NCBI RefSeq assembly: GCF_900090195.1
Contig: NZ_LT607803.1
Coordinates: 7,218,229-7,282,228, forward strand
Direction of reading: 5' to 3'
DNA: 64,000 bases
Source of the DNA: Variovorax sp. HW608
Lineage (GTDB): Bacteria > Pseudomonadota > Gammaproteobacteria > Burkholderiales > Burkholderiaceae_C
Shown: positions 48,157 to 56,792 of the stretch, one piece after another
How the letters are laid out: each line of letters starts with the position of its first letter
How positions within the stretch are numbered: the first letter of the stretch is position 1
Notes under the pieces: generated by a model
What the model was told of the DNA's origin: nothing
Database searches by the model: none
Seen by the model: the letters and a program-made list of their open reading frames with translations, nothing else
Position numbers and translations under genes: made by a program

Positions 48157-50080
48157 GGCTCTGCACTCCAAGGGTCTGCCAGACTTCCGGCAAGCCAGCT
48201 TCAATGCGCGTCGAACGCACGATGCCCAGCCGCGCCACGCCGCCGTCCTGATAGGCGACGAACGCGCCCGGTTCGATGATTCCGGTTTCGGGCAGCACCG
48301 GCAGGCGCAGCGTCACCTCGATCTGGCGGCCCGTGTCCGACAGCACCGCGATGCCGCGTTGACGCGCCGCCGCCGCTTGGGTGATGAGCGCATCCACCAC
48401 CATCGGCGCGAGTACGTCGCCAGCCGTGCCGGTGCGTGTGACCTGACCGAGCACGCCGGTTTCCTGCCCCGCCACGAACACGCGGTTGTAGGCGGGCTTG
48501 TCGATCCAGCGCAGCGATTCGCGCGCGACCGTGTCCACCGGCAGCACGAAGTCCGGCGTCACGTCGTTCCACCAGTCCCACGGCACGACCGGATAGCGGT
48601 GGCGCACGCGCAGAATCTTCTCGGACGGATGCGGCAGCAGGTAGCCACCCGCCGCACCGACGATGGTGGTCAGCGCCTCGATCCACGTCCCTTGCTTGGC
48701 GAACACGCCGGTGGGCACCAGCCAGTCGGTCAGCGCCCAATCCACCGTCCAGCCCAGCGGGATGCCGTTGAAGGTGAGCACGTCGTCCATCAACTGCTGC
48801 GCGCTGCGCGGCTCGGTGTTGGCGAAGGCGATCACCGGAGCGTAGGGTGCTGCCAGCGCCGCGCTGCGGCCGCGCCCGGAGATGCGGATGCTGGCGTCGC
48901 CGAACACGCGCTCGCGGCTCAGGTTCTCGGCCAGCACATGGAAGGCCGTGCCGTTGACCGTGGCGATCAGCTCCATGGGCGTCGCACCCTCGGCGGGCAC
49001 GACCAGTGATTCGGCAATCAGCGGCAGCGTGGCCTCGAAGCCCCACGCCCACGAATCGGCGTCCAGCGACAGCGACAAGCCCAGCACCGGCACCGGCGTG
49101 CCATCGGGCCAGCGCGTCAGCGTCACCTCATTGATCACGAAATACACCCTCCGGATGGGAACGGGCACCGACCCGGCATCCGGGTTGTCGTGGTGCTCGC
49201 AGACGAACAACAGGTCGCCGTCGATGGCAGCGTCCTCGGTGAACAGCAGGTGCGCGTTCGGCACGTAGCAGGCCGGAGCCACCGGCGGCACGAACGGCAC
49301 CGGCGGATGGCGGCCCGGCAGCGGGCGCATCGCCGCCTGCCAGAACGCCGACCACCAGCGGCGCAGATAGGCCGCGCTCTGGATTTCCTCGGCGTGGAAG
49401 TGCCCGCCATGCCGCCGCGCCTCCTCGTAGCGCGAGATGGCCGCGAATCGGCGGTCGCGCCAGCCGTCCTGATGCCGGATTGCCCAGCGCAGCCATTCGG
49501 CGTGGACGGCCTCCTCGAAGGCCGAGCTGCGCGCCGTGCGCAGCCGGATCGCGTCGCCGTGTCCCGTACGCACGCCGGGTTGCACCGGCACGGCCTCTTG
49601 GTGCCACGCCCGGTTGGCCACGGGCGCGCGCACGCGCGTGCTATTGCGACGGTTCTCCACGCCCGCCACCCGTGGGCCAGCCGCCTGCCACGGCGCGCGT
49701 GTGGGCCCGTGTTCGCGCACGGTGGCCTCGCGCCGATCCTCGGCCCCTGCGTCGTGACTGGCGGCGTGCCGCCAGCGAGTCGCGCTCTGGCCGGTGACCG
49801 GGCGCACCGCGTAGGACAGGTAGCGCGTCTCGGCCGCCATCGCCAGCGGCGGGAAGGCTCCGGCCAGCGCCACATCCGTGTCCGTGACCGCCTGCGCCGC
49901 GAACACCAGCGCAGGCAGCGTGGCCGCCACGGCGATGTCGGTGAGCGCCGCCGTGCTCGCGCTGAAGGTGAGCGCGGGCAGCGTCGCCATCAGCGCCGCG
50001 TTCGCATTCAGGATAGCGGTGGCAGTGAAGCTCAGTTCCGGCAGCGTCGCGGCGAGGGTGACATCGCCGGGTTCGCTCAT
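48149..50080 (-). CDS. phage tail-tip protein with N-terminal repeats
   Basis: 643 residues. The first 90 residues contain four similar units of the type ATLPxLxFxAxA (for example LAATLPELSFTATA, LMATLPALTFSAST, AATLPALVFAAQA and AGAFPPLAMAAE). The rest has YFVINEVTLTRWPDGTPVP and later VIAFANTEPRSAQQLMDDVL, then WIEALTTIVGAAGGYLLPHPSEKIL, which suit a baseplate or tail-hub protein. No exact family is recognised. It stands three bases after the gene at 50084. Confidence 0.65.
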   Translation of the reverse strand: MSEPGDVTLAATLPELSFTATAILNANAALMATLPALTFSASTAALTDIAVAATLPALVFAAQAVTDTDVALAGAFPPLAMAAETRYLSYAVRPVTGQSATRWRHAASHDAGAEDRREATVREHGPTRAPWQAAGPRVAGVENRRNSTRVRAPVANRAWHQEAVPVQPGVRTGHGDAIRLRTARSSAFEEAVHAEWLRWAIRHQDGWRDRRFAAISRYEEARRHGGHFHAEEIQSAAYLRRWWSAFWQAAMRPLPGRHPPVPFVPPVAPACYVPNAHLLFTEDAAIDGDLLFVCEHHDNPDAGSVPVPIRRVYFVINEVTLTRWPDGTPVPVLGLSLSLDADSWAWGFEATLPLIAESLVVPAEGATPMELIATVNGTAFHVLAENLSRERVFGDASIRISGRGRSAALAAPYAPVIAFANTEPRSAQQLMDDVLTFNGIPLGWTVDWALTDWLVPTGVFAKQGTWIEALTTIVGAAGGYLLPHPSEKILRVRHRYPVVPWDWWNDVTPDFVLPVDTVARESLRWIDKPAYNRVFVAGQETGVLGQVTRTGTAGDVLAPMVVDALITQAAAARQRGIAVLSDTGRQIEVTLRLPVLPETGIIEPGAFVAYQDGGVARLGIVRSTRIEAGLPEVWQTLGVQSHA

Positions 50081-50083
50081 GGG

Positions 50084-50473
50084 CTACCCCAGCAGACCGG
50101 ACACGATGCGGGTGTAGCCCCCGGCGTACAGCGTGGTGGATGGCAAGCGCAGCTCGCCCGTGCCGTTCTGGTCGGACACGTCGCAATCCCATGCCAGCGC
50201 GCCGTCGCCGTTGACGATGCGCGCCCAGGTCGCTTGGCCGCTGGTTTCGATCAGGGCTTCTCCGGTGGGCGTGACCGTCAACAGGCCGTCGGCGACTTCG
50301 CCGATGGGTTCGACCAGCAGGATGGTCGAGAGCAGGTTGCCAGTCGGCGTCCCGCCCAGGGCCGGGCGCGCGCCGTCGTAGATGCGGACGCTGGCGTTGG
50401 TCGTTCCAATGGCGAGGAAGTTGATGACGGCACCGAGGCGGTAGTCGTTGAGCGCGGTGGAAATCTGGATCAC
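50084..50473 (-). CDS. hypothetical phage tail protein
   Basis: 129 residues from the GTG at 50473, which overlaps the previous stop (GTGA). The product begins VIQISTALNDYRLGAVINFLAIGTTNASVRIYDG and is beta-rich throughout. A longer open frame upstream is out of frame with the tail gene at 50470, so I keep the short version. No family recognised. Confidence 0.6.
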   Translation of the reverse strand: MIQISTALNDYRLGAVINFLAIGTTNASVRIYDGARPALGGTPTGNLLSTILLVEPIGEVADGLLTVTPTGEALIETSGQATWARIVNGDGALAWDCDVSDQNGTGELRLPSTTLYAGGYTRIVSGLLG

Positions 50474-51450
50474 GGGGACGTCTCCGTCATGGGTTGCGCG
50501 CGCAGGTTGTCGGCGACGACCGCGCGGTGCTGTCGTTCGTGGCCGAAGGCGATGACGAGGTAGCGCGGCTCGGCGTCGATGTGGTCGAACGAATACGCGC
50601 CGGTGGCCGCGTCGCTCCACGTCTCGCGCACCACGACGTAGGTGGCTTGGTCGATCAGCAACACGCGCCGCCGCAGCGGCGCATTGGCGATGACGCCCTT
50701 CACGCGGTGCTTCACCGTGCCCGCGATGCGGTAGCCGCCGTGGTAGTAGTGGTTGCGGTTTCCGATCAGCGGGCGCAGGCCACGATGAACGTAACGTTGG
50801 GCCGCCGCGTTTTCCGGAACGAGGATGCGGTGCGCGAGTGCGACCGGCAGACGGCGATGCGCGGGAACCGGCGCGCCCTCCAGCGCGGTAGGCGTGTCGC
50901 CGGCAACGCGATGCACGCGCAGCGTGATGCCGTAACCGAAGATGCAAGGCCGGAACGACGCATACCACCGCTTGTAGTCCCGCCAGACGACGGCACCATC
51001 GACCGAAAGCTGCAACAGCCACACGCCCAGATTGGCTTGGCGCTTCACGTCCAGCCGGATCGTGCGGCGCGCACCGACGACGGCCCAGCCCGCCCAGGCT
51101 TCGGCGATCTGCTCGTATTCGGAGCCGCCGCTTGTCCAGTACGAGTGATACCAGTTGCCTTGCCACACGGCCAAGCGATAGCCCTCGTAGGTGGCCACGC
51201 CCGTCCAGAGCCAGAAGCCGAAGTGCGGCGGCGGCGCGGCCGAGGCGACGATCTCCACGTCCATCTCGAACCAGAAGTCCGTGGTCAGCGGCGCATCGTT
51301 GAGCCGCCAGAAGTTCTGGGCGTTGTTGAACACCAGATCGGCGGCCTGCTGTGCCTCGCTCCACGTCGCCGTGATGCCGCCACCCCCGCCGTTGGTGGCG
51401 AAGCCGGACGGGATGCCGGTGACGAAATCCTGCTCGAACGGATAGGTCAC
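50470..51450 (-). CDS. phage tail protein with lectin-like fold
   Basis: 326 residues from a GTG. The N-terminal half looks like a concanavalin/lectin jelly roll (FWFEMDVEIVASAAPPPHFGFWLW, then WYHSYWTSGGSEYEQI). The C-terminal half reads HYYHGGYRIAGTVKHRVKG and RRVLLIDQATYVVVRETWSDAATGAYSFD, a carboxypeptidase-regulatory-like fold. This fits a carbohydrate-binding tail-tip protein. The function is inferred. Confidence 0.6.
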   Translation of the reverse strand: MTYPFEQDFVTGIPSGFATNGGGGGITATWSEAQQAADLVFNNAQNFWRLNDAPLTTDFWFEMDVEIVASAAPPPHFGFWLWTGVATYEGYRLAVWQGNWYHSYWTSGGSEYEQIAEAWAGWAVVGARRTIRLDVKRQANLGVWLLQLSVDGAVVWRDYKRWYASFRPCIFGYGITLRVHRVAGDTPTALEGAPVPAHRRLPVALAHRILVPENAAAQRYVHRGLRPLIGNRNHYYHGGYRIAGTVKHRVKGVIANAPLRRRVLLIDQATYVVVRETWSDAATGAYSFDHIDAEPRYLVIAFGHERQHRAVVADNLRAQPMTETSP

Positions 51451-51453
51451 GAC

Positions 51454-52719
51454 TCACGGCCTCCACGGCCCGGTGATGTCGAATACGAAGCCGCTGGTGT
51501 TGGCTTCGCTGGCGTAGTCCATCGTGACGTAGAGGAACTTGCGATCCTCGTAGCCAATGACGTTGTCGATCATTACCAGATGGCCGTATGGCTGGTTCTG
51601 GTGAACCCAGAACATCCCCGGCAGCGTGCCGCGCAGGTGGCCGCTGCCTTCGCGCAGGTAGATCGGGTGCAGGATCAGGCCGTAGTCCGGGCCGTTCGGG
51701 AACGGGATGGCACCGGAGCGCCCGGAGACGTTCTGGCCGTTCTGATCGTTGAGCGAGAACATCCCGAGGCGCACGTTGCCGCCGATCTGGGTGTAGTCGC
51801 GCATGCACACCTTGCCGGTGGTGTCGTGCGAATAAGCGCTCTTGGCGTCGTCCGACGGGTAGCTGTAGCCAGTCCAGCTCACCTGTTGGTAGCGCTCGGA
51901 CGAGATCAGATAGGACGCGAAGTTGTCGCCGGGCTTGTAGCTGTCGAAGTCCGTGAAGGCGTGCAGGATGCGCTTGTCGCCGCCGTAGCCCGATGAATTG
52001 GTGAGGAAGAAGCCTCGGTCGTCGCCGACCAGAACCCAGCTGCGACCCCAGCTGCCGTTGTCACCGCCGCTTTCGTTGTATTGCTGGCGCGCGTAGTACC
52101 ACTTGAACCAGCCCGCGTACATCGCCGTGCCGCTGCCCGTGGGCACTTCGTTGCGCGTCGGCTCACTGGGCGTGTATGGGGCTCGGGCACCGACGAAGGT
52201 GTCGATGTCGGACATTCCCTCGGCGATGGTGACGCGCCCGAACTTCGCCCAGCTCGTCGTGTAGCCTGCGGGCAGACTGTCGTCCACGCGGAAGTAGTGC
52301 CGGTTCGACAGCGGATTCTGGCTGCGGTAGACGCGCTTGTTGGTGCCCGTGAACACGATCTCGAAGCCCAGCGGCGCGATCTTCATCGTGATGCTGGTCT
52401 GCGCGGTCGCGGGCGAGGCCGGTTCGCCTTCGACGCGGAAGCTCACGGTGGTCGAGGTGATGCCCGTGACCGTGAACTCGCCGTTGTAGGACTGCTGGTC
52501 GCAGCCCTCGACCCGCACCACCTGATCGACCACGAAGCCGTGACCCGTGCCGATGGTCGCGGTGGCGATATCGCCCGTGCGCGTGAGCGCCGTCACCGTC
52601 TTGAGGTTGAAGCCGTTGACGAGGCAGGCGTCGAGCAGCGCGGTCAGGCTGCCCCAGTTGTTGGTCAGCACCGGCGCTCCTGCAAAAGCGTTGTGCATCC
52701 ATTTGACCTTGTTGCTCAT
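51454..52719 (-). CDS. phage tail-tip or receptor-binding protein
   Basis: 421 residues. The N-terminal domain has AFAGAPVLTNNWGSLTALLDACLVNGFNLKTV, and a large C-terminal beta domain follows, rich in Tyr, Trp and Asn. No collagen-type repeats or obvious enzyme motif. Position after the long 52730 protein and before the lectin-like one suggests a host-contact role. Unknown family. Confidence 0.6.
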   Translation of the reverse strand: MSNKVKWMHNAFAGAPVLTNNWGSLTALLDACLVNGFNLKTVTALTRTGDIATATIGTGHGFVVDQVVRVEGCDQQSYNGEFTVTGITSTTVSFRVEGEPASPATAQTSITMKIAPLGFEIVFTGTNKRVYRSQNPLSNRHYFRVDDSLPAGYTTSWAKFGRVTIAEGMSDIDTFVGARAPYTPSEPTRNEVPTGSGTAMYAGWFKWYYARQQYNESGGDNGSWGRSWVLVGDDRGFFLTNSSGYGGDKRILHAFTDFDSYKPGDNFASYLISSERYQQVSWTGYSYPSDDAKSAYSHDTTGKVCMRDYTQIGGNVRLGMFSLNDQNGQNVSGRSGAIPFPNGPDYGLILHPIYLREGSGHLRGTLPGMFWVHQNQPYGHLVMIDNVIGYEDRKFLYVTMDYASEANTSGFVFDITGPWRP

Positions 52720-52729
52720 GGCGTTCCTC

Positions 52730-55700
52730 TCAAGGACGATCCACGTCGCCGCGCACCAGCAAGGTGAACGAGTCGTTGGTGACGGTTTCCGGGCCTTGCT
52801 GGATGGTGCGGACGACCCACACCGGGAACAGCGCGCCCGTGGTGTTGAAGCGCAGCACGTTGCCTGTCGCCCAGCCGGAACCCCAGCCGATGGCAGCCAG
52901 CGTGAAGTACGGCTTGCCGGTGGCCGGGTTGGTCGGCGCGATGTCGCTGGCCGTGGTGCCGGTGGCGATCACGCCGACGTGCTCGCCGATGACGTTGAAC
53001 GAAGTGGCGTTGGTGAACTGGATCGCCCAGCGTTCGGTGATCGCGCCCGCGTTGGTGACCACGATGGGTGCCAGCACGTCGTTGTAGGTGGCGGTCGCCG
53101 CGCTGCCGCTGATGGCATCGGCGAACGTCCCGTTCCACGAGCCTTGGTCGAAGAGGTTGGAGACGTAGGCACGCAGGTCGCCCGACACCAGCGCCGAGGA
53201 AACGTGCGAGCCGACCGGATAGTCGTGGGTGATCTGGCGCGTGAAGGTCAGCCGACCGGAGATCTGCACGTCCGACACCTGTGCCATGTCCTCGATGCGG
53301 TGCTCGACGGTGATCGGCTGCACGAGGCCGGTGACCACGCCGAAGGTGACGGTTCCGGCTTCGAGGTCAGCGGTGTAGCCCGCCGTGACGACTTGCCCAT
53401 TGCCGTCGAGCACGCGCACGCGCGACAGGCGCACGCGACCGCAGTCCACGATCTGTCCGCTGGTGGCGGTGATCGGCCCGACCGTGGCCGTGTGGCCGAC
53501 CACGGCGAAGTCGCCCGCGCGGAAGATCGGCACACGTCCATCTTGCGGCAGCCGCACCGGGTCGAGGCCGATGATGTCGGCGTCCAGCGGCAGATAGGAA
53601 TACGCGACCGCGTTGTATTTGATGGTGTCGGCGAACACCGGCACCGGTTTGAAGATCTTCGGGACGCCGTCGATGGTGACGACGGCTTGAGGGTCGTACC
53701 AGATTTCGCCCTCGTTCCCGGCGGCGACGACCCACGAACCGAAACGTACGCGCACCACGCCGGTTTCGTAGTCGATGGTGCCGAGCACCTCCGTGCCGGT
53801 GATGTCGCCATTGTTGTTGGCGCTGACGTTGATCGTGCCGCCGGTCAGCCGCGTGGCGAGGATTTGCAGGCTCGAAGGCCGCACCGGCGAAGCCGGGATG
53901 CGGAAGGTCACTTCATCGACCGGCGTGCCGTCCAGCGTGGTGAGCAGCGAGCGTAGCGCCACCGCGTTCGAGGCGGCGGGCACCCACGCCGTGATGCTGG
54001 CCGCGCCGTTGGCATAGTTGATGCCGCCCGCCAGCGTTGCCGCGCCCGTCACCGGGTTCAAGTCGTAGTAGAGGCTGCCCAGCCGGTCGAAGTAAGTCTT
54101 GCCGCCCAGCGTGAAGTTGATGCTGCCCGGCACGATGTTCTCGGCGAAGCTGGGCGTGAGGTCGATGGCCAGCGCACCCGCCGTGAAGCTGTCGTTCGAC
54201 GAGTTCGACGTGCCCGCCGCGCGGAAGCGCACCTTCGCCAAGCCGGATTCATCGACCGGCATCGAGGCACCCGCCGTGATGTATTCCCAATGCGAGAACA
54301 GGTTGCGGTACACCGGCACCACCGCGCCGTCCGCGTTGCGCGTCCAGCCGATGCGGGCGACGCTGTAACGCGCGACCGGGATGCGCACGGTCGTGTCCGG
54401 CACGAAATGGACAACGCCGGTGCTGTAGTTCACCGTGCCGAAGGACGTGCCCTGCGGGTCGCGCAGCACGCCGAGGCCGTCGTCCTTGACGATCTTGATC
54501 GGATCGACCGAGCGGATGAGTTGCAGCTCGGCGGGCGTGGTCGAGATGTATTCGTAGAGGTCGATCAGCAGGTTCCACTCTAGATCGACCGAACCGGGGA
54601 TCAGGCCGTCGAACGCGACCTCCACGTCGATGCTGCCGTCGCCGTTGCGCAGCGGCGCATGGAATTCCTCCTCGTTGGGCGGCCCCCACGTGTAGGCGAC
54701 GCCGTAGGTCTGGCCGCCCGCAGGCAGGGTCGAGGGCGTGATCTGAATCAGGCCCGTCTGGTAGTTGATCGTGCCGGTGGCGTTCCCGCTGATCCCGCCC
54801 TTGCCATCGTCGGTCGCGCTGCGCGCCGCGCCATCGTTCCAAGTGATGGTCACCGACCCCGGCGTGACGCCCGTGTTCGTCAACTGGAAGGCCACCGACG
54901 GCGGCGCGATGGTGCTGCCGGCGCGGTTGAAGTAGTTGGCCTTGCCGCCCCACGCATAGACGATCTCGCTGCCCACGTCCGGCAACGCGCCCAGCGTCAC
55001 GGCCACCGTGCCCGTGGTGTAGCTGACCGTGCCGACGCCGTACTCCGGACTGGCACCCTTCAACACGCCCGCGCAGTTGTCGCGCAGGTCATACCACTTG
55101 CCCTGCGCGCGGTAGCTCACTTGGATCGTTCCCGGCGACGGGCTGGGCACGATGGTCAGGATGTAGTTGTAGGAGCGGTTCTCGATGTCCACCCGGATGC
55201 CCGCCGTGTCGGCCACGCGGATCGGCGCGGCGGCGGGCCGGAAGGTAATGGTCTTGGTGCCCGAATAGGTCGGCGCGCTCGACGCCAGCGTGATCAGGCC
55301 GCGCCCGTAGCTGATCGTGCCGACCACGGTCGCGCCGGACATCAGGTCGCCGCCGTTATCGACGAGGGTCGCACCGCTGACGCTGATGGACAGCGAGCCG
55401 GGTTGGATGGCATTGCCGACCGACAGCGCAGTCGAGGCGTTGAAGGCGACGGTCGAGGTGTAGGACACCGTGCCGTTGTCGGATTCGATCAGGGTTTCGG
55501 AGGTGCCACCCGCCGTCAGGTCGAGCAGCGGCGTTTCGGTCTGCGCCGAGGGCACGAGCTGCGTGAACACGCTGGAGACGCTGGCGGCGACATCGCCGAT
55601 GGACACCGCCTGGGTGGTCTTGACCACGCCGCAATACTTGGCGGCGTCGGCCACCACGGTGTCGCGGGTCTTGGTCTTGCCCGACGCCATCGTGAACAGG

Positions 55701-56335
55701 CGCTCCGGCGGGGAGCCGGGGAAGTCGTAGCGCAGCGCGTCGGACAGATCGCAGGTGACGACCACCGCTTGGTAGTCCACGACGCTGCCGCCGGAGCTGT
55801 AGCTGAACGTACGCGTCTCCGACTCGATGCGGGTGATCCGGATGTACTGCGAATACTCGTTGGCCAGGCCCTCGTTCATCACGAGGAACAGGGTCTTGCC
55901 GATGGTCGGCAGCTCCGCGCCCACGCGCTGGAACAACTGGATGCTGCGCTGGCCCGCAATGTGGTTCTCCAGCAGGAATCCGTTCCACATCGAACCCTTG
56001 TTGAGATAGGCCTCGATGCGGTCGCGCGCGTTGGTGCGGCGGTCGAACACCGACTCGGTGGAGAAGATGGTGACGGCCACGCGCGGATCGCCGGGCGGGT
56101 CGGACACCACCACGTTGCCGCCCAGATAGGTGTCGGTTGTGTCGGTCTGGATGCTGGCGAACACCTTGCGCAGGTTCACGCGTCCGCCCGCGCGATCCAG
56201 CTCCGAGATGTCGTTGAACAGCGAGTTGCTCGCGCCGTCCACAATGACGTTGGCGGTGGGCGCGCCGCCGCCTTCGGCGACGTCGTCCATCACCTGACTT
56301 GCGACCAGCTTCACGTCGCCGACAAGAATGGGCAT
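52730..56335 (-). CDS. giant phage tail protein with repeated beta modules
   Basis: 1201 residues. At least six copies of the pattern G-[TG]-[IV]-x-Y-x-x-G-x-[IVA] are seen, for example GTVSYTTGTVAV, GTINYQTGLIQI, GTVNYSTGVVHF, GGINYANGAASI and GTIDYETGVVRV, each in a longer beta-rich unit. The N-terminal domain has NVIVDGASNSLFNDISELDRAGGRVNLRKVFASIQTD. The repeats fit a tandem beta-sandwich tail fibre or hub. I do not recognise a named family. Nothing enzymatic is visible. Confidence 0.62.
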   Translation of the reverse strand: MPILVGDVKLVASQVMDDVAEGGGAPTANVIVDGASNSLFNDISELDRAGGRVNLRKVFASIQTDTTDTYLGGNVVVSDPPGDPRVAVTIFSTESVFDRRTNARDRIEAYLNKGSMWNGFLLENHIAGQRSIQLFQRVGAELPTIGKTLFLVMNEGLANEYSQYIRITRIESETRTFSYSSGGSVVDYQAVVVTCDLSDALRYDFPGSPPERLFTMASGKTKTRDTVVADAAKYCGVVKTTQAVSIGDVAASVSSVFTQLVPSAQTETPLLDLTAGGTSETLIESDNGTVSYTSTVAFNASTALSVGNAIQPGSLSISVSGATLVDNGGDLMSGATVVGTISYGRGLITLASSAPTYSGTKTITFRPAAAPIRVADTAGIRVDIENRSYNYILTIVPSPSPGTIQVSYRAQGKWYDLRDNCAGVLKGASPEYGVGTVSYTTGTVAVTLGALPDVGSEIVYAWGGKANYFNRAGSTIAPPSVAFQLTNTGVTPGSVTITWNDGAARSATDDGKGGISGNATGTINYQTGLIQITPSTLPAGGQTYGVAYTWGPPNEEEFHAPLRNGDGSIDVEVAFDGLIPGSVDLEWNLLIDLYEYISTTPAELQLIRSVDPIKIVKDDGLGVLRDPQGTSFGTVNYSTGVVHFVPDTTVRIPVARYSVARIGWTRNADGAVVPVYRNLFSHWEYITAGASMPVDESGLAKVRFRAAGTSNSSNDSFTAGALAIDLTPSFAENIVPGSINFTLGGKTYFDRLGSLYYDLNPVTGAATLAGGINYANGAASITAWVPAASNAVALRSLLTTLDGTPVDEVTFRIPASPVRPSSLQILATRLTGGTINVSANNNGDITGTEVLGTIDYETGVVRVRFGSWVVAAGNEGEIWYDPQAVVTIDGVPKIFKPVPVFADTIKYNAVAYSYLPLDADIIGLDPVRLPQDGRVPIFRAGDFAVVGHTATVGPITATSGQIVDCGRVRLSRVRVLDGNGQVVTAGYTADLEAGTVTFGVVTGLVQPITVEHRIEDMAQVSDVQISGRLTFTRQITHDYPVGSHVSSALVSGDLRAYVSNLFDQGSWNGTFADAISGSAATATYNDVLAPIVVTNAGAITERWAIQFTNATSFNVIGEHVGVIATGTTASDIAPTNPATGKPYFTLAAIGWGSGWATGNVLRFNTTGALFPVWVVRTIQQGPETVTNDSFTLLVRGDVDRP

Positions 56336-56351
56336 GGAAATCTCCGGTGGA

Positions 56352-56759
56352 TCAGATCTGCATCAGCCGCAAGGTGATGCGGTAGAAATCGGTGTCGGCC
56401 TGTGCGGGAAAGCCCAGCACGGGTTCGGCGTCGACGGCGGTGTCGGCGTGGCGGAACGCCACCGTGAACACCCGCGCATCGCGCAGCGTCAGTTCGAAGC
56501 GGCCACCGGTCGCCGTCAGCGGCGCGGCGGCCCAGCCGTGCAGCGCGGCCACGGTCGCGCGCGTCACCCACGCCATGTCCGAGGGGCCGACCAGCGTGAT
56601 CGGGCGGCCCGCCTGCCGCGTCGCCGACTGCACCAGCAGCGCGCCGGTGAGCAGGTAGGACACGGCAGTGACGGCGGGCGACCAAGCGTGCTCGTCGCTC
56701 CACAGCAAGTCGTCGGGCAATGGCAGAGCCACCCCGGTGGCGAGGTTCTTCAGTTGCAT
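56352..56759 (-). CDS. phage minor tail protein
   Basis: 135 residues beginning MQLKNLATGVALPLPDDLLWSDEHAWSPAV. The middle reads LTATGGRFELTLRDARVFTVAFRH, a compact beta domain. It lies between the tape measure and the 52730 protein on the same strand, where siphophages keep distal tail proteins. Family unknown. Confidence 0.6.
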   Translation of the reverse strand: MQLKNLATGVALPLPDDLLWSDEHAWSPAVTAVSYLLTGALLVQSATRQAGRPITLVGPSDMAWVTRATVAALHGWAAAPLTATGGRFELTLRDARVFTVAFRHADTAVDAEPVLGFPAQADTDFYRITLRLMQI

Positions 56760-56792
56760 CGGTGGAAACTCGAAAAAGGGTCGCCGGGCCCG

